DNA from: Mycolicibacterium brumae
GTDB lineage: Bacteria > Actinomycetota > Actinomycetes > Mycobacteriales > Mycobacteriaceae
Direction of reading: 5' to 3'
Assembly: GCF_025215495.1 (NCBI RefSeq)
Contig: NZ_CP104302.1
Coordinates: 124,001-188,000, forward strand
DNA: 64,000 bases
Shown here one piece after another: positions 49,382 to 56,789 of this stretch. The notes beneath the pieces were generated by a model. That model did no database searches. It had not been told where the DNA came from and worked only from the letters and a program-made list of their open reading frames with translations. Positions within the stretch are counted from its first letter, which is position 1, and each line of letters begins with the position of its first letter. The position numbers were made by a program, and so were the translations under genes.

Positions 49382-50760
49382 GCGACGAGTTCTGGACCGC
49401 GCGCCCGGTCCTCACCCACGCCCGCAACGTCGCCCGCGCCCGCGGCGCCGGACCTTGGGCGGTGCTCGGAGCGGCGATGGCCAACGCCGTCGCCACGATC
49501 CCCCCGGAGATCGGCCTGCCCGGCATCGTCGGCGGCCGGATGAGCCTCAACCTGTTCATTGCACTCACCGGCCCCAGTGGGGGAGGCAAGGGTGCCGCCG
49601 AGGCCGCAGCCCGAGCAGGATTCAAGTTCACCGGCGACGAGATCGACGTGGTGCCCCTCGGATCGGGTGAAGGCATCGCCCGGACCTACCGGCCCACCGG
49701 CACCAAGGCCGACGATCCCAACCCGGTAACCACCGCCGTCTTCTCCGCGCCCGAGATCGACACCGTGGCGGCACTCGCCAGCCGATCCGGCGCCACCCTG
49801 TCCGCGGAACTGCGGAAGGTCTACAGCGGCGAACAGCTCGGCTTCGCCAACGCCGGCAAGGACACGCGCAACGTCGTCGCCGCCGGAAGCTACCGGGCCT
49901 GCCTGATCGTGGGAGTGCAGCCCGCCCAGTCGCAGACGTTGCTCTCGGCGTCCGGGGGAGGACTCCCGCAGCGGTTCGCCTGGCTGCCCACCAGTGACCC
50001 CGACGCCCCCGATGAGGCGCCGGAAGATCCGGGCACCGTCAAGGTCAGCCGCCCCGCGTGGCTGCGCCGCGTCGGTGGGCACGTCGATCTGATCGTGCCG
50101 GACGTCGCCCGCGCCGAGATCCGGGCCCACCGCCTGGCCGTCCTGCGCGAAGATCCGACCGTCGATCCGCTCAACGGGCACAGCCTGTTGACCCGACTCA
50201 AGATCGCCGCCGCGTTGATGGCCCTCGACGGGCGAACCGTTATCGGTGACGAGGACTGGGCGCTGGCCGGCATCGTCATGGCGGTCAGCGATCACACCCG
50301 CGCCAGGTGCCAGCGTGCCCTCGACGAGCAGTCCCGCAGGGTCAACACCGCTCGCGCCTTGGCCTCGGTGGAGCGCGACGAGATCGCCGCCGAGCGCAAG
50401 GCCCAGCGGGCGCGGGATGCGATCCTGCGGAGGATCGACAACCGTGGCCAGCAAACACGCGCACAGCTCAGCCGCGTGCTCAAAATGGATATTCGGGACT
50501 ACCTCGACCCGGCTCTCGCCGACCTTCTCGATCGGGGCGAAATCCGCGTTTCCCCAGCAATGTTAGGGAACCGGAAGGGACACGTGTACCACAGGGACAC
50601 GCTTCAAAAACAGGTATCTACCAGCGGTAATGACACGTGTCCCACAGGGACACGTGTCCCTAAGCCTGGCGATATGCCGCAACGCAAGAATCGGCCGGCC
50701 CGGCAACGCACCCGCGGCAAGTACAGCGCATCCCAGCAAACAGGCGAGGCCGCATCGTGA
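49378..50760 (+). CDS. P-loop replication-type protein of the element (DUF3987-like)
   Basis: A 460-residue protein starting ATG 49378 (ATGA overlap). A Walker A motif, LTGPSGGGKG (63-72), sits in the N-terminal third, followed by ETYRP-like strands and VFSAPEIDTVAALASRSGAT; the C-terminal part has a helical winged-helix-like region (QTRAQLSRVLKMDIRDYLDP) and a basic tail. It resembles the DUF3987/primase-helicase-associated ATPases that occupy the same slot in phiRv1 (Rv1582c) and the replication-gene slot of PICIs. It probably supports replication of the excised element; no primase domain is evident. Confidence 0.68.
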   Translation: MSDEFWTARPVLTHARNVARARGAGPWAVLGAAMANAVATIPPEIGLPGIVGGRMSLNLFIALTGPSGGGKGAAEAAARAGFKFTGDEIDVVPLGSGEGIARTYRPTGTKADDPNPVTTAVFSAPEIDTVAALASRSGATLSAELRKVYSGEQLGFANAGKDTRNVVAAGSYRACLIVGVQPAQSQTLLSASGGGLPQRFAWLPTSDPDAPDEAPEDPGTVKVSRPAWLRRVGGHVDLIVPDVARAEIRAHRLAVLREDPTVDPLNGHSLLTRLKIAAALMALDGRTVIGDEDWALAGIVMAVSDHTRARCQRALDEQSRRVNTARALASVERDEIAAERKAQRARDAILRRIDNRGQQTRAQLSRVLKMDIRDYLDPALADLLDRGEIRVSPAMLGNRKGHVYHRDTLQKQVSTSGNDTCPTGTRVPKPGDMPQRKNRPARQRTRGKYSASQQTGEAAS

Positions 50761-50813
50761 GCCGCCGCGTCATCTTCCCCGACCCCCAGATCTGGACCCG
50801 TAAGGAGAACACC

Positions 50814-51308
50814 ATGACCAACCCCGATCACGTCCAACCCCGCGATATCCGACTGGCCGCCGTCTTGATCAAGCATCACCTGACAAGCAACACCGCCGGC
50901 CAAGTCGAGGTCATCCGCGAGACCGTCGACACCGACCGCGCCACCGCCCTGCTGGCCGCCGTCCTCGATCTGCACGCCCAGTTCGTCACCCAGACACGCA
51001 ACCAGGTCGGGCTCGACTTCTTCGCCGAAGGGATCCACGCGCTCGGCGAGTTCGATCCCGTCGACGAGATCGGCCAGGATCTGCTCAACGCCATCGCCGT
51101 CGTCGAGGGCCACGGCACCGGCGACATAGCCGCCATCAACGAAGTGCTGACCAAGGTCCGCGCCCAAGGCCGAGGCACACAACTGATGATCAACATCCTC
51201 GACGTGTTCGACCACGCGCTCCCCGAACTGTCCTCCCACGCCGGCATCCGCTGGCTCGACGCCACCGTCGCCGAGATCCTCAGCAGCGGACGGGAGACCG
51301 GCCAATGA
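50814..51308 (+). CDS. Small acidic protein of the element, unknown function
   Basis: A 164-residue protein. ATG 50814 (MTNPDHVQPRDIRLAAVLIK) has a clear TAAGGAGAA site; a GTG at 50757 would add 19 residues and overlap the previous gene by 4 bp. It is nearly all helical and acidic (EVIRETVDTDRATALLAAVL, AHGTGDIAAINEVLTKVR-like). No family is recognised. Being directly before HNH and large terminase, it occupies the place of a small terminase, but no DNA-binding motif is visible, so that is only a possibility. Confidence 0.6.
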   Translation: MTNPDHVQPRDIRLAAVLIKHHLTSNTAGQVEVIRETVDTDRATALLAAVLDLHAQFVTQTRNQVGLDFFAEGIHALGEFDPVDEIGQDLLNAIAVVEGHGTGDIAAINEVLTKVRAQGRGTQLMINILDVFDHALPELSSHAGIRWLDATVAEILSSGRETGQ

Positions 51309-51685
51309 CGCTGACCACCTGCCTCGACTGCGGAGAACCCTGTGCCGGACCCCGCTGCGACGAACACACCCACGACCACAAGGCCCCGGCCGCCGACCGC
51401 GGCTACGACTGGCAATGGCAAAAGCTGTCCAAGCGCGCCCGCCGACTGCAGCCGTTCTGCAGTCGCTGCGGATCGGTCAACGATCTGCAATGCGACCACT
51501 CTGCCGAGGCATGGGCACGCAAGGCCGCTGGGAAGGCCATACGGCTCGCCGACGTCCAAGTCCTATGCGGACCATGCAACCGCGCCGCCGGAGCCGCACG
51601 CGGGCACACAGCCACCAGGGGGGATACCCCCAGCCGGGCCAAACCAGACCCCCCGGCCAGGCAAAGTTTTAGTGAGGGATCGTGA
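51305..51685 (+). CDS. HNH endonuclease (packaging-associated)
   Basis: A 126-residue nuclease, ATG 51305 in 4-bp overlap. Two CxxC pairs frame the fold: CSRCG (52-56) and CGPCN (88-92); the catalytic region is LQCDHSAEAWARKA, with Asp-His at 64-65. An N-terminal CLDCG..RCDEH adds another zinc site. HNH proteins encoded directly before large terminase are required for cos-site cutting in HK97-like phages, which suggests cohesive-end packaging. The C-terminal 25 residues are disordered. Confidence 0.85.
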   Translation: MTLTTCLDCGEPCAGPRCDEHTHDHKAPAADRGYDWQWQKLSKRARRLQPFCSRCGSVNDLQCDHSAEAWARKAAGKAIRLADVQVLCGPCNRAAGAARGHTATRGDTPSRAKPDPPARQSFSEGS

Positions 51686-53136
51686 AGGGCGGCGCGAAGG
51701 GCATCGTGACGGCTGATCCGTTGGATCTGTCCGGGTTGCCTGATGGTCGTGCTGAGCGTCGGCTGGCTTTCATCGCCGAGCACCTGGTGGTGCCGAAGGG
51801 TGTTGGTGCGGGGGAGCCGGTGCGGCTGCGGGAGTTTCAGCGGGAGATCATCCTCGGCGCGTTTTCCCCTGGTGTCCGTACTGGTCTGGTGTCGATGGCG
51901 CGGGCGAACGGCAAGACGGGTTTGGCGTCGATGTTGGCGGTTGCTGAGTTGTTCGTGGGGCCGCCGAGCGCCGAGGTGCTGGTGGTCGCCTCGGACGCTC
52001 GCCAGGCTGGAATCACGCTCAGGATGGCCAAGCGCATGATCGAGCTGAACCCGGAGCTTGCTGAGCGGTGCCACATTTACGCCGATCGGATCGTGCTGCC
52101 TGAGAACGACGGGTTGCTGTTGCCGTTGCCGGCTGAGCCGGGTGCACTGCATGGTCACGATCCGAGTCTGTTGATCGTCGACGAGCTGCATGTGGTGACC
52201 GAGGCCGTGTGGGAGGCCGTGACGTCGATGTCGGGTAAGCGCCCGGAGTCGCTGACCTTGGCGATCAGCACGCCGGCCAGCTCGCCGGATTCGGTGATGT
52301 GGCGTCTCGTCGAGCATGGCCGCGCCGGGGAAGATCCGGCGTTCTTCCTGCGGGAGTTCTGCGCCCCTGATGGGTGTGACACCGCTGATCGGGATGCGTG
52401 GCGTGAGGCCAATCCGGCGTTGGCGTGTGATGAGCCGTTCCTGGCCGAGGATGGGATCGAGGCTGCGCGTCAGACGTTGCGGGAGCCGGTGTTTCGCCAG
52501 CTGCGTCTCGGTCAGTGGGTTACGGGTGCTGAGGCGTGGTTGCCGTTCGGAGCGTGGGACGCCTGCCAGGCTCGCCGGAAGGTTCGCCCGCGGGAGCGGG
52601 TGGTGCTGGCGTTCGACGGATCCGCCTCCGGGGACTCGACGGCTCTGGTGGGTTGCACGCTCGACGGGCACCTGTGGATCGAGGGCCTGTGGGAGAACCC
52701 GAAGGATCCGCGCTGGCGTGTGCCGCGCGAGGACGTCGACCGGGCTGTCGATGCCGCGTTCGCCCGCTACGACGTCGCCGAGCTGGCGTGTGATCCGTGG
52801 GGTTGGCGTTCGGAGATCGAGGCGTGGGCCAAGCGTCACGGTGAGCGCCGGGTGCTGGAATACAACACCGCCCACGCCGGCCGCATGGCACCGGCCACCG
52901 ATCGGCTGTATCAGGCCGTGGTCACCAATGCGGTGACTCACGACGGGGATTCGCGCCTGGCTGCTCACGTCGCGCATTGCACGGCGAAGCGGACCCCGCA
53001 GGGGGATCTCGTCAGCAAGGACAAGCGCGGTTCGCCGCGGAAGATCGACGCTGCTGTGGCCGCCATCGTGGCCTACGACCGCGCAGCGCACCACAAAACC
53101 CAAAAAGGCCGCAGGACTAGGAGTTTCGCGTGTTGA
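51682..53136 (+). CDS. Large terminase subunit
   Basis: A 484-residue packaging motor, starting GTG 51682 with 4-bp overlap. The ATPase domain has RLREFQREIILGAF, a Walker A-like SMARANGKTGLAS (72-84) and Walker B SLLIVDELH (162-170). The nuclease domain has the first acidic residue in VVLAFDGSASGDSTALVG (Asp 312), then CDPWGWRSEIEAW and a DAAVAAIVAYDRA end. It belongs to the phage terminase-like family of HK97-type siphophages. Codon use in the first part is visibly less GC-rich at third positions than in neighbours, suggesting a different origin from the early genes. Confidence 0.92.
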   Translation: MKGGAKGIVTADPLDLSGLPDGRAERRLAFIAEHLVVPKGVGAGEPVRLREFQREIILGAFSPGVRTGLVSMARANGKTGLASMLAVAELFVGPPSAEVLVVASDARQAGITLRMAKRMIELNPELAERCHIYADRIVLPENDGLLLPLPAEPGALHGHDPSLLIVDELHVVTEAVWEAVTSMSGKRPESLTLAISTPASSPDSVMWRLVEHGRAGEDPAFFLREFCAPDGCDTADRDAWREANPALACDEPFLAEDGIEAARQTLREPVFRQLRLGQWVTGAEAWLPFGAWDACQARRKVRPRERVVLAFDGSASGDSTALVGCTLDGHLWIEGLWENPKDPRWRVPREDVDRAVDAAFARYDVAELACDPWGWRSEIEAWAKRHGERRVLEYNTAHAGRMAPATDRLYQAVVTNAVTHDGDSRLAAHVAHCTAKRTPQGDLVSKDKRGSPRKIDAAVAAIVAYDRAAHHKTQKGRRTRSFAC

Positions 53137-54443
53137 CACAAGATGACCTGTTGATCCGGCTGCTGCAGCGGCTCAACGAACCCGCCGGCCGCTACGCCGA
53201 CCTTGATCGCTACTACCAGGGCAAGCAGCCGTTGGCGTTCCTGTCCCCGGAGGCGAAAACGGCTCTGGGCAACAGGTTCGGCGTCATGGCAAGCAATGTC
53301 CCACGGTTGGCGGTGACCGCCCTGGCCGAGCGGCTGCGGATCACCGGATTCTCCGGGGACGGCCGGCTCTGGTCGGATTGGATCCGCAACGACCTCGATC
53401 AGACCAGCGGTGTCGCGCACCGGGAGGCCCTGCTGCTCGGTGACAGCTTCGTCATCGTGTGGGCCGACCGGTCTGGCCGGCCGCTGGTGAGTGTCGAGTC
53501 GGCGCGCCAGGTGTCGGTCCTCACCGACCCGGGCACCCGCGAGATCATCGCCGGGATCAAACGCTGGGAAGATCAGGCCGCCAACCAGACTCACGCGATC
53601 CTGTATCTGCCGGACAGGTTGGTGCGGCTGCGGGCCGAGCAGACCGGCGCGGTGGCAACGGGATTCAAGATCGTCGACGAGATCCCGAACCCGATCGGCT
53701 CGGTGCCGCTGGTGAACTTGCGGAACTCCGATCGGATCCTGGCCGATTGGGGAACCTCGGAGATCGACGACCTCAAGCCTTTGGTCGACGGGGCCAACAA
53801 GATCTTGGTCGACATGCTGACCACCTCGGAGTACGTTGGCCGGCCTCGACGCTGGGCAACCGGGATCGAGCTGACCGAGGAACCGGTGCTTGATGAGGAC
53901 GGGGATCCGGTCCTCGACGATGGTGAGCCGGTGATGCGGGAGACCAATCCGATCCCGGAAGGCAACCGGGCGATGATCTCCGAGCAGGCCGACGCCAAGT
54001 TCGGACAGCTGGCCGCCGCGGACCTCGGTGGGTATGAGGCCGCGATGCGGGTGCTCACCAGTCAGATCATGGCCGTCAGCACGTTGCCGGCGCATTACCT
54101 CGGCACCCTCACCGACACCCCGCCCTCGGCTGATGCTCTGCGGGCCGCCGAGGCATCCCTGACCGCCCGCGCCGAGGCCCGACAGCACATGTTCGGCCGC
54201 TCCTGGGAGCAAGTCGCCAAGCTGATGATCGCCGTCCGCGACGGACGAGATCCCGGTGGCATCAACGATATTCGCGTGCAATGGGCTGATGCGGCGACCC
54301 GCAGTGTCGCCCAGGAAGCCGACGCGGTGGTGAAGCTGTTTCAGGCTGGCCTGCTGACCCGCGAGTACGCCCTGGCCAAGCTCGGCTATGCCGAGGACGA
54401 GATCCGCAAGGTCGTCGGCGACCCGCTGCAGGAGGTGTACTGA
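53130..54443 (+). CDS. Phage portal protein (SPP1 Gp6-like)
   Basis: A 437-residue portal, GTG 53130, overlapping terminase by 7 bp. RYADLDRYYQGKQPLAFLSP near the N-terminus, NVPRLAVTALAERLRITGFS, the stem/clip region, LKPLVDGANKILVDMLTTSE and STLPAHYLGTLTDTPPSADALRA with AEASLTARAEARQ are typical of the Phage_prot_Gp6 family in actinobacteriophages. Twelve copies would form the DNA entry channel of the procapsid and docking site for terminase and connector. The C-terminus is helical. Confidence 0.9.
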   Translation: MLTQDDLLIRLLQRLNEPAGRYADLDRYYQGKQPLAFLSPEAKTALGNRFGVMASNVPRLAVTALAERLRITGFSGDGRLWSDWIRNDLDQTSGVAHREALLLGDSFVIVWADRSGRPLVSVESARQVSVLTDPGTREIIAGIKRWEDQAANQTHAILYLPDRLVRLRAEQTGAVATGFKIVDEIPNPIGSVPLVNLRNSDRILADWGTSEIDDLKPLVDGANKILVDMLTTSEYVGRPRRWATGIELTEEPVLDEDGDPVLDDGEPVMRETNPIPEGNRAMISEQADAKFGQLAAADLGGYEAAMRVLTSQIMAVSTLPAHYLGTLTDTPPSADALRAAEASLTARAEARQHMFGRSWEQVAKLMIAVRDGRDPGGINDIRVQWADAATRSVAQEADAVVKLFQAGLLTREYALAKLGYAEDEIRKVVGDPLQEVY

Positions 54444-54622
54444 TGCGCCTGCGGAGCTGCGAACCCAACTACAGCGTGACCACCAGGTCTGATGACCCCG
54501 GCCGCGTGCTGCTGCGGGTCCTCGGGCTGACCTTCGCAATGTCCCAGGCCGAGGCGATCGGCCTGGCCACCAAATTGGCCGATGTAGTAGAAACCATCAA
54601 GTCAGGAGAAACCCATGAGTGA
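54443..54622 (+). CDS. 59-residue protein between portal and scaffold
   Basis: A short reading frame missed by length filters: ATG 54443 overlaps the portal stop by one base (TGATG), GGAGG lies 10 bp upstream, and the TGA at 54620-54622 overlaps the scaffold ATG (54615) by 8 bp. The protein begins MRLRSCEPNYSVTTRSDDPG and continues as LLRVLGLTFAMSQAEAIGLA and TKLADVVETIKSG, a beta hairpin plus helices. Head-gene overlap on both sides supports translation. Function unknown; small proteins at this place can be internal head proteins. Confidence 0.6.
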   Translation: MRLRSCEPNYSVTTRSDDPGRVLLRVLGLTFAMSQAEAIGLATKLADVVETIKSGETHE

Positions 54623-55133
54623 AAACACCACCGAGACAATCGAAGACACGTCCACCGAGGTCCCCGAGGTTATTGACGGGTCCGACAACAACACCGCGGC
54701 CGCTGTTGGGGAGAAGTCGATATCATCGCCTTCTCCGATTCTGGGCGGCCAGCATGTGGGTCCGGGACATGCGCCCCAGCCACTCGAAGCTCCCAATAGC
54801 GTCGAGGCCGAGACCTTCCCGCGGGAGTTTGTTGAGCAGCTCCGCAAGGAAAACGGCAAGTACCGCACCCGCGCCCAGCGGGCCGACCAGCTCGCCCACC
54901 GCCTGCATACCGAGTTGGTCAGGGCCACCGGCCGATTGGCTGATCCGTCCGACCTCGAGTTCGACCCGGCCCACCTCGACGATCCCGACGCCCTGGTCGC
55001 CGCCGTCGACGAGCTGCTCGCCGCCAAGCCGCACCTGGCGTCCCGTCGGCCTGTCGGGGACGCCGGGCAGGGCAACCGCGGCGGCTCCGGGGAACCGTTC
55101 TCCCTGCTCGGCAAGCTCAAGGGCCTGGTGTAG
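54615..55133 (+). CDS. Putative scaffolding protein
   Basis: A 172-residue protein with GTCAGGAGAAACCC before ATG 54615. The N-terminal 70 residues are acidic and disordered (MSENTTETIEDTSTEVPEVI), the middle has a helix suited to a coiled coil (FVEQLRKENGKYRTRAQRAD, QLAHRLHTELVRATGR), and the end is basic-hydrophobic (FSLLGKLKGLV). Composition, size and location right before the capsid gene are those of phage scaffold proteins, which guide capsid assembly and then leave. No protease gene is present, as in SPP1-like heads. Confidence 0.75.
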   Translation: MSENTTETIEDTSTEVPEVIDGSDNNTAAAVGEKSISSPSPILGGQHVGPGHAPQPLEAPNSVEAETFPREFVEQLRKENGKYRTRAQRADQLAHRLHTELVRATGRLADPSDLEFDPAHLDDPDALVAAVDELLAAKPHLASRRPVGDAGQGNRGGSGEPFSLLGKLKGLV

Positions 55134-55153
55134 ATACCCCCGGCGGGTATCAT

Positions 55154-55184
55154 GATGGGGTCGGTCCTGGTGACCGGCCCCATC
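55154..55184 (+). promoter_or_regulatory. 13-bp RNA hairpin before the capsid gene
   Basis: GATGGGGTCGGTC (55154-55166) pairs with GACCGGCCCCATC (55172-55184) through one G-U pair, with a CTGGT loop. There is no T tract. It is preceded by another small inverted repeat (ATACCC..GGGTAT). It may protect or partly terminate the transcript to set capsid level. Confidence 0.5.
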
Positions 55185-55238
55185 AGCGTCCTGGCGGCGA
55201 GGGACTCAGCGAATATCCCTCCGTTCTAAGGACAACCA

Positions 55239-56093
55239 ATGGCAATCGAAACCGTCGCCGGCAACGGCACTCTGATTCAGTCCGAGGTCGCTTCGCTGCT
55301 CGTGCAGCCACTGGAGCAGGCATCGACGTTCCTGGCAGCCGGCCCGAAGATCCTCGACAGCTCCAGCCCGATCCGCGTCCCGCGCATCGCTTCCGGTGTG
55401 AGCGCCGGGTTCGTCGCCGAAGGGTCACAGATCAGCGACGGCGACGTCGGATTCGACGAGGTGACTCTGATGCCGTCGACCATGAAGGGCCTCAAGGTTC
55501 TGGTGCGGCTCACCAATGAGCTGATCCGAACCAGCGTGGTCGGGCTGGAAGCGGTGCTGCGGACCCGCCTGGTCACCGACGTCGCCAACGCCCTCGACGC
55601 GGCCCTCTGGGACGGCGCCGGCACCAGCAACACCATCAAGGGCATCTTCCGGCAGTCCGGCATCGCCACCGGCACCCTGGACCTGACCGACCCCGACAGT
55701 CTGGTCGACGGTCTGGCCACCGCCCAGGGCAACAAGGTCAACCCGACCCACTGGGTCATGACCAGCTCGTCGTTCGCGGCGCTGCGCAAGCTCAAGGTCG
55801 GCGCCGACGATGCCCGGTACCTGTTCGACCCGAACACCATCCAGAACGGCACCGAGCTGCGGCTGCTGGGCCTGCCGGTGATCATCACCGACAACGTCCC
55901 GGCCGCCAGCACCAAGGCCCGCGTCGGCCTGGTCGACTTCTCCAAGGTGGTCGTCGCCCGCGACGTCGACGCCGAGGTCAAGATTCTCGACCAGACCTGG
56001 GGCGATTACGACAGCATCGGGATCCGCGTCGTGTCGCGCTGGGACACCGCCCTGCTGCAGGCCAAGGCCGTGACCCTGCTGACCGAGGCGTAA
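55239..56093 (+). CDS. Major capsid protein, HK97 fold
   Basis: A 284-residue protein starting MAIETVAGNGTLIQSEVASL at 55239 after a TAAGGAC site. Landmarks are the N-arm with QPLEQASTFL, RVPRIASGVSAGFVAEGSQI, the E-loop SDGDVGFDEVTLMPSTMKGL, then ELIRTSVVGLEAVLRTRLVT and the P-domain helix, LPVIITDNVPAAS and the ending RVVSRWDTALLQAKAVTLLT. All are standard for HK97-type capsids in actinobacteriophages. No delta domain or protease site is present. Capsids of satellites are often smaller than those of helpers. Confidence 0.92.
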   Translation: MAIETVAGNGTLIQSEVASLLVQPLEQASTFLAAGPKILDSSSPIRVPRIASGVSAGFVAEGSQISDGDVGFDEVTLMPSTMKGLKVLVRLTNELIRTSVVGLEAVLRTRLVTDVANALDAALWDGAGTSNTIKGIFRQSGIATGTLDLTDPDSLVDGLATAQGNKVNPTHWVMTSSSFAALRKLKVGADDARYLFDPNTIQNGTELRLLGLPVIITDNVPAASTKARVGLVDFSKVVVARDVDAEVKILDQTWGDYDSIGIRVVSRWDTALLQAKAVTLLTEA

Positions 56094-56095
56094 GC

Positions 56096-56407
56096 GTGAC
56101 TGCCCCTGATTCGGGCATCGTCGGCACGGCCAGCTCCCTACAGGACGGGGGGCTGGCCACCGCCGTCGACCTGGTGACCACGATGGCCCGCAGCTACACC
56201 CGCGGCCGAGGCTTCGACAGCGACGGCAAGCCCAACGCCGAGATAGCCGCGGTGATCGTCACCGCGGCCAACCGCCTCGCCGCCAACTCAACGGGCCTGA
56301 TCTCCAAGCGCGTCGACGATGTTGAGTACCAATTCGCCCGAACCGGCTTCGGCTGGACCCTGGCCGAGCAGATCGTGCTCAACAGGTTCAGGGTGAGGGC
56401 TCAGTGA
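56096..56407 (+). CDS. Head-tail connector protein
   Basis: A 103-residue helical protein, GTG 56096, two bases after the capsid stop. DGGLATAVDLVTTMARSYTR, AEIAAVIVTAANRLAANSTG and FGWTLAEQIVLNRFRVR match the short helical adaptor family (gp15/gp6-like) that closes the portal and forms the tail docking site. It is the last structural gene; a terminator begins 37 bp later and no tail gene follows. It would be the interface to a helper-derived tail. Confidence 0.75.
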   Translation: MTAPDSGIVGTASSLQDGGLATAVDLVTTMARSYTRGRGFDSDGKPNAEIAAVIVTAANRLAANSTGLISKRVDDVEYQFARTGFGWTLAEQIVLNRFRVRAQ

Positions 56408-56443
56408 GACCAGTGCCGCCGGCGTCAAACCCGGTTTTCTCAA

Positions 56444-56474
56444 CCGAGGGGTTGGTGCATGGCCCCTCGGCCCT
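56444..56474 (+). terminator. Terminator of the head-gene operon
   Basis: CCGAGGGG (56444-56451) pairs with CCCCTCGG (56463-56470), an 8-bp perfect stem with an 11-nt loop, followed by CCCTCCTTT. It lies 37 bp after the connector stop. Confidence 0.75.
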
Positions 56475-56556
56475 CCTTTCGACGGGCAAGGATCGCCATG
56501 ACCGGGGACCAATGGCCCGGAGCGGTACCTGCGCCGGCGGCACAACCACCCACGAA

Positions 56557-56576
56557 TTGCCCACATATTGCCCACA
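56557..56576 (+). promoter_or_regulatory. Right pair of candidate integrase arm-binding sites
   Basis: TTGCCCACA at 56557-56565 and at 56568-56576, identical direct copies 11 bp apart, 86 bp inside the right att core. They match the left pair at 46341-46360 in sequence, orientation and spacing. Confidence 0.65.
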
Positions 56577-56661
56577 GTTACAGATAAACCGGGTTAATTA
56601 CAGTGATGTGATTCCGCAGGTCACCGGGTAGTTGGCAGGTCGGATCAACCCGCAAATAGGT

Positions 56662-56685
56662 TTCAAATCCCTCCGCCACCGCCAG
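56662..56685 (+). repeat. att core, right copy (tRNA-Ser 3' fragment)
   Basis: Exact 24-bp duplicate of 46250-46273, comprising the tRNA-Ser T loop, acceptor strand, CCA and one flanking base. It is the junction with the original chromosomal sequence. Confidence 0.9.
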
Positions 56686-56686
56686 C

Positions 56687-56723
56687 GAACCCCGCACCTG
56701 CCCGCGCAGGTCGCGGGGTTTTT
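56687..56723 (+). terminator. Original tRNA-Ser terminator, now separated from its gene
   Basis: AACCCCGC pairs with GCGGGGTT around a CCTGC/GCAGG inner helix, followed by a T5 run. It starts right after the right att core and resembles the element-supplied terminator at 46274-46310. Confidence 0.8.
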
Positions 56724-56789
56724 CGACTCAGGCGGCGTCGATTCGCCTGAGCTCTCCTCGCGGACTCGCAAGCTCGTCCGCTCGTCGAC

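Larger units (their letters stand above)
56408..56661. other. Non-coding right end of the integrated element
   Basis: A 250-bp stretch holding the head-operon terminator (56444-56474), the right pair of arm-type repeats (56557-56576) and an AT-rich patch (TAAACCGGGTTAATTACAG) next to the right att core. A 75-codon frame starting GTG at 56404 spans the terminator and repeats and is not accepted as a gene. Confidence 0.7.
46250..56685. mobile_element. Tail-less integrated element, candidate capsid-forming phage satellite
   Basis: A 10.4-kb element bounded by exact 24-bp copies of the tRNA-Ser(CGA) end. Leftward genes are integrase and repressor. Rightward genes are an AlpA/Xis-like regulator, four small early proteins, a P-loop replication-type protein, HNH nuclease, large terminase, portal, a 59-residue protein, scaffold, major capsid and connector. 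Then comes a terminator and the right att. All frames are open and most adjoining genes overlap by 4 bp, so it looks intact. There are no tail, tape-measure, lysin, holin or protease genes. M. tuberculosis phiRv1/phiRv2 and capsid-forming PICIs share this plan: an element that builds its own head and takes tails from a helper phage. A deleted prophage is the alternative. Confidence 0.85.

Noticed and set aside
56404..56631. 75-codon frame after the connector gene
   Set aside because: It runs through the terminator hairpin and the repeated integrase-type sites, has no domain and no helix-rich composition; the GTGA overlap alone is not enough.
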